NCBI GenBank assembly: GCA_963935595.1
Contig: OZ012542.1
Location: 59,409,175-59,473,174 of the forward strand
Length of the DNA stretch: 64,000 bases
Origin: Schoenobius gigantellus
Lineage: Eukaryota > Arthropoda > Insecta > Lepidoptera > Crambidae
Direction: 5' to 3'
This document shows positions 1-9,599 of the stretch, piece by piece (the stretch's first letter is position 1; each line of letters starts with the position of its first letter). A model generated the notes under the pieces. That model was not told where the DNA came from and ran no database searches. It saw only the letters and a list, made by a program, of their open reading frames with translations. Both the position numbers and the translations under genes were made by a program.

Positions 1-101
1 GTACATATTAAATTCGTGAAACGAAAACCACATTTATACATGCAAGGATCGATCGCGGGCCTCCACAGTCCAGTGCCGAGGCCACAGCGCCACCGACGCT
101 C
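1..101 (-). mobile_element. tRNA-derived SINE, head part, cut by window edge
   Basis: Read on the minus strand this is the 5' head of the SINE family found elsewhere in the window (28044-28373, 55073-55357): GAGCGTCGGTGGCGC start, then a box-B-like GATCGATCCT and a CATGTA...AATGTG segment. It belongs to the subfamily with the GCGATCGATCC head. A stretch of the head present in the 28044 copy is missing here. The body and tail would lie to the left of the window. Confidence 0.75.
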
Positions 102-151
102 CCTCGACGCTCGCTCGACGAAAAGGATCATTCGATTTTGGTTTTTCTTAA

Positions 152-356
152 CGCTCAGTTACACAAGGGAAGTTTCTCGCACGCGAGCGGCGACTTCTTC
201 TAGGCAATATTATGCTCGCCTCGTAAACAAACTATACGAGTCTTGCCTCTCGAATACAATTCTCCTAGGCCGTGAGCCTTTATCGCTTGATTAATACGAG
301 ATTTTGACAAAATTTTGCCGCTCGCGTGTGAGAAACTCTCCTTGTGTAACTGAGCC
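152..356. mobile_element. Foldback MITE flanked by TTAA
   Basis: A 205-bp element with long imperfect terminal inverted repeats. The left arm starts CGCTCAGTTACACAAGG and the right arm ends CCTTGTGTAACTGAGCC; pairing continues inward through GTTTCTC and CGAGCGGC for over 40 bases. TTAA flanks both ends (148-151 and 357-360) and is the likely target duplication. No coding capacity. Confidence 0.7.
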
Positions 357-360
357 TTAA

Positions 361-1871
361 GCTTCCTTTTTTTGTAGGATTATAATTGGAGTAGATGCTG
401 AATGGCATTGTGCCTTGATTCTACTATTGCTGCTTGCTTTGATTGTCTCTACTTAAAAAGCAAAATCTTTATTCCTAGTCATAGCCCTTTAGAAAAATAT
501 AATCGAAATTTATTGTTTATCTTTGTATACATTTGCAATTCTGCATACATTCTAAGATGACTGCAGATATATATAAAAAATGTTGACTGTACACCAAAAA
601 AATAGCTGCTGGTTGTATTTTATTTGTGATAAACTTTCCAATGACTCATCGTCACACAGAGTGAGACTCATGACTCAGAAGAACTAATAAAAAATTGCTA
701 CGTAATTTTTGCATGTACTTATTACGACTGAGCTGACTGTGTGGATTGGGGGGGTACCGCCTCATTGGGTAAATGAAATTCGTCATTAATTGTTATGTAC
801 ACAATTTATTCATATCGTATAGCGTTTCTTATACAAAGATAATAAATTGTAAAATCCTCATTCTCGGTCCGAACAATAAATAAATACTTAGTTTTTACCT
901 CCTTAGTTCTATCACATGCCCTTTAGGGGTGTCGAGGAGTAACTCGAATACTTCCGAACTAGCCTTCTTAGGATTCGATACACATTCCCGCCGCAGTGAG
1001 CCGACTCACTCACTCACTATGTACACTCTCAGTGATACTACGCTACGCGTATCGCATGACTACTGTCAGTGAGTTCAACTCATTGCCGCGGCTGACTTAA
1101 TTACATAGTATCCATTGAATGAAATCGCTATCTTTTTATAATAAATGTACAAAAATATTCCTTTAGGCAGCTATTTATAGGTAGGTATGTATTGTCAAAG
1201 GCACTGGTATTCTTACTTTGATTATTCAATTCAATCTGCATTACAAAGATGGATCTCACCTAGCCTACAAAACTTGCGATTTTAGGTACAGTTAGCGAGG
1301 ATCTACTGCATTTGGTTTGGAACTTAACGGGCAATTTAATTGAGAAATACTATACACATCAATTTTTATAAATAACCTATGTTGGACTTAAGTTTACTTA
1401 CATCGAGCTTACAATCTACTTAAAAAAACGTAGTCTTTAGCCATCGATTTTCACTAGCGAATCTTCGAATAGATGAAACAGATCTACTGTGCTCACTTAT
1501 AATACATATACATACATAGTTCATCACTAAAAATGCATTTTTTAAACCTATCACTGAGTAGACAAGTTTTATCTGCTCGAAAAGTCTTAAACCGACCGAA
1601 ATTAGTCTCATTTTTATACATGGGGTCCGAAACGCGCGTCGCTTCCACGACCTGCTCCTGTCTACCCTACACGTAACATCGACCACGACATACAACTACT
1701 AGGAAGGACAACGATTAGGCAATACGGCTCGGCCGCTTACAGCTGCACAATATGATACAAATATATCTTCTTTACGTGGTAACTTCTACTGGAGAGGGGT
1801 AGGAGACAGTTTGTACGAACTAGATAGATCGGCGCGTGTCCAACGCGCGGCCAGCGGCGGCGGGAGGCGGC
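361..1871 (-). other. vri 3' UTR and downstream DNA
   Basis: This is the stretch after the vri stop codon in the direction of transcription. No gene or clear repeat is seen. A minus-strand AATAAA lies at 805-810 and would give a 3' UTR of about 1.1 kb; others occur further on, near 616 and 508. The cleavage site cannot be fixed from sequence alone. Confidence 0.45.
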
Positions 1872-2966
1872 TCAGTGCTCGTGTGCGCGCGCCTTGTTCT
1901 GGTGCATCATGTTCTTGAGCGTGGCCACCTCGGTCGCCAGCCGCGCCAGCTCCGCCTTCAGGTGCGCGTCCTCCTCCTCCGCCAGCCGGTCCTCGGGCCG
2001 CTGCGGCCGGTACTCGGCGCCCAGGGAGATACCGGAGTCGCGCTCGTCGCTCGAGCCCTCGCCGTCCCACGACGGGGACGACCGCGGCCCGGGCTCCTGC
2101 TTGATGTGCTGCAGGGACAGCAGCGCGCTGGCCACGTCCTTGTCGCCCAGGTGCGACTTGTGGCGGAGCTTCAGGGGCAGGCCGTTGTTCTCTGGGGCGT
2201 ACTGCTCCGCGGTCTCGTCCCCGGAGCCGGAGAGGGAGGAGAGCTCGTAGGGGGAGGGGGCGCGGCGAGATCTCGACAGGTTCAGCACGGAGCCCGGGGG
2301 CTCGTAGTGTGCCGGATGAGGGTAGTAAGCCTCCGGCGCGGGGAGCCTTTCGGGGTAGGGTTCCGGCGCGCGTTGCGGGGGCGGCGAGGGGGGTGACGCC
2401 GGCGGCGGGGGTGGCGGCGGGGGCCCTGGCGGGAACAGCGCCCCGCCGGACAGCTTACTTCTCTTCGTAACGCAGAGGACTTGGTCGCAAGTGGGCAGGG
2501 TGGCCAGCACTTGGTCTATGCTTATCAGAGTTTCGCCGCAGATGCCGTACTTCTCCTTGATGGCGTCCAGCTGCGCCTTCAGTACGTGGTTTTCCTTAGA
2601 GAGCTCGACGACGCGCTGCTCCAGGACCATGTCGTTGAAGCGGCGTTTTTCACGGGAGCGCTTGGCGGCCTCGTTGTTCCTGCGCCGGCGGTCCCAGTAG
2701 CCGTCGTCTTTCTTGCTGTCCGGGATGAACTCTCTCTGCTTGCGCTGACCGAAGAACTCCTTGCGTTTGTTAAAGTCGAAGTTCGAGTAGTCGTCCGGGT
2801 TGGACGGAGGTCCGTTGTGGGGGGGCGGCTGGTCGAGCGGGAAGTGTGGGGAGACGGAGAGGCGCGCGCGCGGCGGCGGCGGGACGCGCGCGGGCGGCGC
2901 GGGGCCTAGCCCGCCTCCGGCGCCGCTTAGCAGCTGCTGCTGGCTCAGGATGAACTCGGCGACCAT
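1872..2966 (-). CDS. vri: Vrille, PAR/NFIL3-like bZIP clock transcription factor
   Basis: Encodes 364 residues starting MVAEFILSQQQ. The basic region (about 92-112, RRRRNNEAAKRSREKRRF) and zipper (about 114-140) match the NFIL3/Vrille bZIP class, and the following GETLISIDQVLATLP segment is also typical of Vrille. Further on are a proline run (181-197), a conserved NGLPLKLRHKSHLGDKD block (about 261-277), IKQE around K289 (a sumoylation consensus) and a C-terminal heptad-like stretch (336-350). In insects VRI binds D-boxes, represses Clock, and is itself driven by CLOCK:CYCLE; it acts in the nucleus as a dimer. The ATG at 2966 was chosen because it lies 45 bases inside the exon and begins the conserved N-terminus; the frame stays open upstream into intron. 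The protein is about half the length of Drosophila VRI. The CDS is intronless and far more GC-rich than its surroundings. Identification is firm. Confidence 0.95.
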   Translation of the reverse strand: MVAEFILSQQQLLSGAGGGLGPAPPARVPPPPRARLSVSPHFPLDQPPPHNGPPSNPDDYSNFDFNKRKEFFGQRKQREFIPDSKKDDGYWDRRRRNNEAAKRSREKRRFNDMVLEQRVVELSKENHVLKAQLDAIKEKYGICGETLISIDQVLATLPTCDQVLCVTKRSKLSGGALFPPGPPPPPPPPASPPSPPPQRAPEPYPERLPAPEAYYPHPAHYEPPGSVLNLSRSRRAPSPYELSSLSGSGDETAEQYAPENNGLPLKLRHKSHLGDKDVASALLSLQHIKQEPGPRSSPSWDGEGSSDERDSGISLGAEYRPQRPEDRLAEEEDAHLKAELARLATEVATLKNMMHQNKARAHEH

Positions 2967-3011
2967 GTTTCGGCGGACTAACGCTGGTCCGCACGAACTC
3001 TCACTGTGGCT
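2967..3011 (-). other. vri: vri 5' part of coding exon, with splice acceptor
   Basis: On the minus strand a pyrimidine-rich stretch ending TTTCTTTGTTGCAG stops at 3012, and the exon begins AGCCACAGTGAG at 3011. The 45 bases to the ATG are probably 5' UTR. They are also open in the ATG frame (15 codons), so an upstream exon joining in phase 0 could extend the protein. Confidence 0.65.
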
Positions 3012-3141
3012 CTGCAACAAAGAAACGCAACATAAGCCATCGTGCGTAGAAAACGTGCAACCGTTGCACTTGTCTCGATGTCGCGTTACAAAACGAGACG
3101 GTTGCAAAAACGCTGTCGCAAGATCCCCCGCTGCAACTTTG

Positions 3142-3975
3142 CACGTGGATCACCTTTGTGAAACCGTGTTGCCACATTTTACGCTTTTTACTCCCTTCGT
3201 GTTAGCCAAACTCATTAATAAATGTTTCCAAACCTCCCGAGGTTATCGGCGGCGAGTTTTAAGGTTACACCGGATTTCTTCCGTTACAAAAGTCACTTCC
3301 TGGGTGAGCGAGTTCACGCTCGACCGGTCTTTCCAAACAATTATTTATAACTGAAGGATACGATTAGGAAACTGCGCTAGCACCGAAATCGTTTGCAGAT
3401 GCGGAATATGCCGATGAAGCTAGTCTAGTTAAAACATCGATTTTTGATTTAATCGATAATCAATACGGTGATGTCGCAACAGATCACGTGGATCCTAACG
3501 TGGGTGATTAGTGTGCTGAAAACTGACGCAGTCAAATCGAGAGCTGATTACCGATAAATCAAGAATGCCTATGCAGAATCTTTTACGTAATTTATCCCAA
3601 TTAATTGTTTTCGTTATGTAAACTATTGAGTTTAAACTATAATTATTGAGTCTAAACTATTAAGTTTGTGGTCGTTAACAGCAGGAAGTGGGAAAAATAG
3701 AACAGAACACGACATTGTTATCGGGTCGTTATCCAAGAAAAAACAATGGACGAATCTCTAGCAAAGTGCCTATTGTAGCGAAGCCATAAACAGCTGTTTT
3801 TTAATCAGTTTTTACTGCAGCAGCGCACAGAAAAAAGTTGAATTTGCCACTCACGTTTCGATACACGCGGTGCGCATGCGCCCAACGTGAGAGCCCTTTC
3901 CAATTTTTAAATTATACATTTCTAAAGGAGCTTTACATACATTTTTTGTTGTCCGCCCCCAACTAAGTACACGTG
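3142..3975 (-). promoter_or_regulatory. vri proximal E-box/D-box module
   Basis: Three perfect CACGTG E-boxes (3142-3147, 3485-3490, 3970-3975) and one perfect palindromic D-box TTACGTAA (3583-3590) lie within 1 kb upstream of the vri coding exon. E-boxes of this type bind CLOCK:CYCLE; the D-box is the shared site of VRI and PDP1. The layout suits activation by CLOCK with feedback by VRI itself. Sites are seen; function is inferred. Confidence 0.5.
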
Positions 3976-3990
3976 ACGGATTGAATTATA

Positions 3991-6260
3991 CAAAATTATT
4001 CACGTAATGACCTATATGAAATTCGAAAAGATAGGCCGCTAGTGGAGAATTCATTAAGCGAAGAGGGATACAAAGTAATATAACAAACATATTATGTTTG
4101 TTCACCAATCTCTGATTTTCCTTTTAAAACTATGATAATTCGACCAGTGTCGATTTCTCAGGTGTATACCTCTTGTGTATCTGAGCAAATTTTTTTGTTT
4201 ATAAGAAAAGATTTTACGTTACGTACCTACTTACTGTAATTAACTAAACTATTCGGCTTTGCAGTCAAGAAATAAATAGCGGATGCCTATAGCACTGCAC
4301 TCTTCTTGAGAGGTGGCAACGGTGTCAGTGGGCCGTGCGCGCCGTTACACTAACTGTTCAAATGATCGCTCGCCTTTAATTGCGGATCACTGCGACTCGA
4401 GAAATGTCAGCGGTCTTGCGATACTAGTGCGAATGTTACTAGCTTGAGATCTTTTGTTCGAAACCTCATTTGAAATTGGAACAACGCGCGAAACAATTGA
4501 ACGTTTTTTTTTGGCATGCACGCCTTATACATTTGCCACTTCAACTCTGACAATAAAACGTCTTCGTTACCATAGACAAATCGACTTTCATTGTTTTACT
4601 TTATCAATCGAACGAACTACCAAGATCGTTTAAAAAAAATAAAACGAAATTATGCTTGAAATATATTCTGTTGCAACTCACGATAGTCTTCGAAGAATAA
4701 ATAAAATTGATTAATACCAACACAAGGTCTTTACGGTATTAAAATCGTATGCCCATGCGCAACAGTTACTCAACTGATTTCTTTCACAATTGACGGGCCG
4801 TTACATAGTTGTAAGTATTACAGTTTTGTACAGTTATGATTAATTGGTTTTAAAATTAATTTGAATATTTTACGATACACACAATATTTTAGTCGCGAAT
4901 CTATGAATATTGCAAATACTTTAAAAATAATATTGTTTTAATATTAAAAGGCGACTGAAGCTCTATATTATGGTGAATTGATGAAAGAGTAATATGAGTA
5001 AATGAAATACTAGAATCCGTTACTGTATTGAACGCTTCACGAAGCACACAGTTAACCACCGGTTCAAATCGAACGGTTATGTAAACCATCGTTAACATAA
5101 TTTAGTGCAAATTATGTTGCGATTCCGATATGGAAATGTGATAACTAGGCTTTGAGACACGCTTTATCCTTTTTATGGAAACGTACATTCTGAAATAAGC
5201 CGAGTTAATGTTGACTTAAGTCATTAGAATGTAAACCTTGTTTCTCGTTAAGGCCAAGGTACAGTCGCTGACTCTAACTCAGTTACATAATGAAGAATAA
5301 CTGAGTTAAACGAAACCAATGACGTACAAATGTCAATGTTACGCGACTAACGTTATACAAATTTATTAAGTATCATCATCATTTCATAACAAATGAAATC
5401 GAAGTATACAGTAACTAAAAATCTTTGACATATTCAAACAAAATCGAGGAAATATGAAAAATAGTGTCGTTACTAAGCTATTACAAAGTGATATCGTTGG
5501 TAGGGTTAACAAGAAGAGCAGCGCAGAAACTTTCATTTAGATATAATTATTTTCCCTCTCTACATTTTTTATTTATTTAAGCTTTAGTTCAACTTGAGCG
5601 CTGGTTTTAAACTGTTTAAAACCGACGATAAGCGCTATATGCTAAGTTCTATAATAGCACGTTGGCTTGTTTGCACAATCGACAGTTATCACTAATCAGG
5701 CTAAGTACTTTCTTGGTGACCGTTAGCCAAAATCTGGGGCCGTACGGTATCCGAGAACGGTTAAAACTCATCGCTACACCAAACTCGTAATACTGTTATG
5801 AAACGGCTGTTTCGTCACTGTTTTAGCGGTTATTTGAGTGTTCAAGGTCAATTTGGGCAAGCTATGTGGAAACCTAAAATCGTTTGAATGCGCTATTCGT
5901 CATAAATATTGGTAGAGTCGTGTTACGATCATGTTCAATGTTTTTAAAGTTGAAGGCATCGATAATTTTGAGAATTTTTGTTACATGTTTCTTCTCCACA
6001 ACAGATATGCTTTATTTTGGCTCACCATCAGGTAAGTTGATGGTAAGTGATCTTACGGCGAAATATAAAATCCTAGCCTAAAATTTTAACGTAATAAGTG
6101 ATAGATATATTATTATGTAATTGCCATTAACAAAACAATGAAAGATAAAACGAAGTTTAGCAGAACTACTTCCCACTTGGTCTTGTCTTGGCACAGTCCC
6201 CTACATAGGCACAGATTAAAATGTATCATCGATGCACACGATACGACACGTTTCGTTATC
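3991..6260. other. No gene seen
   Basis: AT-rich, apparently single-copy DNA upstream of, or within, vri. No coding frame, RNA gene or clear repeat was recognised. Confidence 0.5.
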
Positions 6261-6274
6261 GCTGTCAACATGCA

Positions 6275-6356
6275 CACGTGACATTGCAAACGTGCGGCTC
6301 GGCAGTCAATCCGTTTATGATTACTTCCATTTGTTAAATAACTCGATGGCCACGTG
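6275..6356 (-). promoter_or_regulatory. Paired E-boxes upstream of vri
   Basis: CACGTG at 6275-6280 is followed after 8 bases by AACGTG (6289-6294), and a second perfect CACGTG lies at 6351-6356. A perfect E-box next to a degenerate one is the usual form of a tandem CLOCK:CYCLE site. Confidence 0.4.
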
Positions 6357-7194
6357 ACATCTTTGTTTTCTATATAATATTTTATATCAATAGAAAACAT
6401 TCCTTTACGGACGTTGTTAATTTGTCTAGAGTCTGGAGGAAGAGTCATTGTTCTATTTTTAAATTGTAGAATATTTATTTTGCCTAATTCATTTTTAAGA
6501 GCGGTCACAGTGACAGCATTAGTTAGAAAAATAATAATAGTAATCATAAAAGAATCTGGTCATCTACTCACGTATGATAGAGATAAAATAGTGTATGTAC
6601 GTTATAGTTTACATTCTGTTATAGCTTATCAGTATTTGCTTGTTTTTCCTGATTTGATTGTTCGAGCAAGATTATTATTTATCGTATTACGAAACAATAG
6701 TATTAACAAAGAGTTATCAATTAATATATTTAAAAAAGTGGAGTTTAGTGAAATATTTTTGGAGATACTGAATTCAATCCTTTTAGTAATACTAGTAATG
6801 TATCATTAGAGACGAATAATGAAATATGTCAACTACCCCATCCGATTTTACGAGTGTCTTATAGGCAAAATAGGGTCGATTGTAAACATTCTATACGAAG
6901 GGAGGGAACTGTAGAAAATCTGAAGACAGGCGAATAACGAAAGGATTTGTTTATATCCAATTACGTTGCGTCTTGGTTTCAAGTACTTACGTATTGAAAT
7001 ATTATAAATACGTATATTTTAAAAATGGAACGAATGAGATAAATGTTTTGAGTATAGAACAAGATATACGATGGATGAGATAATGATAAGTACTCGTATT
7101 TGAAGTTCATTAGTCAATGTGTATCTAGCCGTCAGTTTATGGTTTAAAGGTTGAGCGAGGGTGGAGGGTCATCCCTGCCGACCTTACGCCCTGC

Positions 7195-7271
7195 CACGTG
7201 GCTGTATCACGCGGCGGCAGACACGTGCTACACTTGAACCTCACGTTGTGCTTGCGTAACAACACCACGTT
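7195..7271 (-). promoter_or_regulatory. Dense E-box cluster with D-box-like site
   Basis: In 77 bases there are CACGTG (7195-7200), CACGTG (7222-7227), CACTTG (7231-7236), CACGTT (7242-7247), TTGCGTAA (7252-7259, a D-box/C/EBP-type site) and CACGTT (7266-7271). The stretch is richer in G+C than its flanks. AACGTG motifs continue to about 7316. This is the best single candidate for a clock enhancer or alternative vri promoter in the window. Function is inferred. Confidence 0.5.
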
Positions 7272-7524
7272 TGCTCTTCTCCGCGCAGTTATACAACTAC
7301 AACGTGACCGCTAACGTGAAATTTAATTGGTCATTAACCGTGATCGCCTCGCCCTTGACCGTCAACTTGTTTTTAACCTGAAAAATCTGCACAAAAAGGG
7401 GCTTTACTTTTCTAAAGAGGACATCTACGTAAAGCCTCTTGTAAAGTTTGAGGGATCAAACACCCCAGAGCCAAATCGATTAAATATATTTTTTATACAG
7501 TTTGTCGTTTTAATTTTATATGAT

Positions 7525-7730
7525 ACTAGCTGTGCCGGCGAACTACGTTTCGCCATAATAACGGCGAACTACGTTTCGCCATAATATAAAAAATAGTTTA
7601 CGACCTATTTGCAGACGTACCGAATGTACACAAAAAATTTCATAAAGATCGGTCGAGCCGTTTCGGAGGAGTTCGGTAACAAACACTGTGACACGAGAAT
7701 TTTATATATTAGAAGATATATACTTTTTTC
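7525..7730 (+). repeat. Dispersed ACTAGCTGTGCCG repeat, probable LINE 3' fragment
   Basis: Begins ACTAGCTGTGCCGGCGAACT and ends with the CAAACACTGTGACACGAG motif shared with 26935-27118, 27685-27890 and 28375-28400. An internal 25-base unit (CGGCGAACTACGTTTCGCC...) is tandemly doubled at about 7536-7585. Such pieces are common in lepidopteran genomes; the parent element cannot be named from here. Confidence 0.55.
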
Positions 7731-8441
7731 ACATTTATGTCCGAGAGAATATTACGTGGCGGTCAGATTAGGTCATAGGTTTGCTTCATACTCTAAAAAT
7801 ACATGTTTTTCGGTCGTTTCTCGGATATTCTCGGTAGTAAAACGGAAACGTTTTGTTGTTTACCAAAATTTTCATGCATATCTATTCTGAGTTTTCCCTA
7901 ATGGCAAGCATGTGTACAACTGTTTGCAGCTAACTATTGTATACTTTTCTAAAAACTGCATCGCTCTTGACCTTCGTTCTAACCAAACAATAGCGGATGA
8001 CGGCAGCCATCTTGGAAAAAGTATAGAGAAAGTAGTACGGCGGTAACTTTCCACGCGTACAGCTTGTTGCGCGGGAAAAGTGGGACAGCCGCCATTTTTG
8101 ATTTGACATAATGCCATTATTGGTCGTTAAGTACAATAAAGGGGTTGAATATTTAATGCGCATTATAAATAAGTTTATAATCGTCATGTTGGTTGGCGCC
8201 AATCGGCCATTGTCTTTTAATTATGTCTCGAGGCGATTGTTATGAAAACTTCGGAATTTTAGCGATGTTTTGTCTTAATTCCTAGCGTCACTGAGGTCAC
8301 AATTCTGGAAGCGTGTCAAGCGACGAAAACTGCGCATACTTGACCGATTTTTCGCACTCGCAAGAGAAACGTCCAATTAAATGTTATCCTTCGCTATTTC
8401 GGGGCGGCTTCTGTTCGAGATAAAGTTTGGTGTCAAGGTCT

Positions 8442-9037
8442 TTACGTAACGCAGGAGCGCTGTAAATGTGCCAAGGCCCTTCCTATTGCCCAAGCTCTTT
8501 ACACTGTTACACATGATAACGCTACCGATCAGCATTGCTTAGTCATAGTTCAACAAAGAGCCCTATCTTTAAAAGACCTTGCTCCAACACTAATTGCGTT
8601 GATATTAAGAATCACTTAACCCATATTTATTGATCTAGTTTCTTACTAATCGTACATTGAACGTACTGTTTTATTCTTAGATTTTTAATTAATTAACGAG
8701 TGTGTCGTGTGCGTATACCGTACGATCACCATCGTGATAGGACATTGTTCGAGTTTGATATGAGTTTTACGCAAGTTCCGTTGTCAGACTTTATTCTGGA
8801 ACGACGTCGAACGGCGAAAGATAACCTCCTTTCGAACAGTTTTTTAATCAGTGGCCACTTAGAGGCACAAAACACAGACGGTACGTCACAGCGATCCACT
8901 TCTACGCTATTGGCTTGCATGCGCACGTGTTCGCAGTAAGTGGGTTAGTTACGCGAGCGAGATAAAAAAAATGGGTCAAGTTATCTTCGCTTGTCCTCGC
9001 GATGAAATCGTTATTGCGCGTAAAAAATCTTACGTAA
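8442..9037 (-). promoter_or_regulatory. D-box/E-box group upstream of vri
   Basis: Perfect TTACGTAA at 8442-8449 and 9030-9037 bracket a perfect CACGTG at 8924-8929. Two D-boxes and an E-box in 600 bases of otherwise unannotated DNA suggest clock-linked regulation. Confidence 0.35.
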
Positions 9038-9496
9038 CGAAACCTCCTCTAACCTGTTTTAGAACGTAGGATGCGCTTCTAATTCTAAATCTATGCTATT
9101 ATGTATCTAGCGCGCTCCTTAGAATATTTTAAAATTGAGCAAATTTTGAAAATTTCATATCCACCAGAAAGGTAAATTACAGTTTCCGGCTTATTCGGAT
9201 GATTTCATCATTCGTGATCAGGAATGCGTGTTACTCGAAAATGAATCAAGGTTTACGATCGAATACGAGCGCACAGAGAATTTTAAACCGACTACGGCAA
9301 GTCATCGCGCGTGCATTGCTAAATGCATGCGGTTCTGACCTTACGGAACACAGAAATACCTTCCGGACAGCCTTGTTCAAAGTTCCTGCATTACATCATT
9401 GCTTAATGCATTTTGCGTCTGTGCATTCGTTACGCCTCTTTGTGTTTTCGAATTTAGAATTGTACGGAAGCTTGTATAGTCGCTTGTCTATGGTAG

Positions 9497-9560
9497 GTAA
9501 GTGCTATAATGAGTTTTGAAGTACGCGGAGTATTATAGGTTTTGATATGTTTTCTTGCAG
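9497..9560 (+). other. Possible 64-base intron of an unknown plus-strand transcript
   Basis: GGTAGGTAAGT at the left and TTTTCTTGCAGG at the right are strong donor and acceptor matches 64 bases apart. The flanking open frame (9199-9519) resembles no known family. Could mark a short noncoding transcript antisense to vri, or be chance. Confidence 0.2.
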
Positions 9561-9599
9561 GGTGTTGCGCAACTAAGCCCTTGTTGCGTCATACGTTGA

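Noticed and set aside
2025..2037. DSGIS in Vrille as a Slimb/beta-TrCP degron
   Set aside because: The spacing to the second serine is one residue too short for the DSGxxS consensus.
1836..2396. Long plus-strand open frames opposite vri (also 1894-2250, 2481-2909, 2800-3354)
   Set aside because: They are antisense shadows of the GC-rich vri exon; composition is low-complexity and no domain is visible.
2967..3107. vri extended to the first in-frame ATG at 3107
   Set aside because: The added residues cross the splice acceptor at 3012 and would translate intron.
9199..9519. 106-codon open frame
   Set aside because: No recognisable family; composition is that of chance frames. Only the adjoining possible intron is noted.
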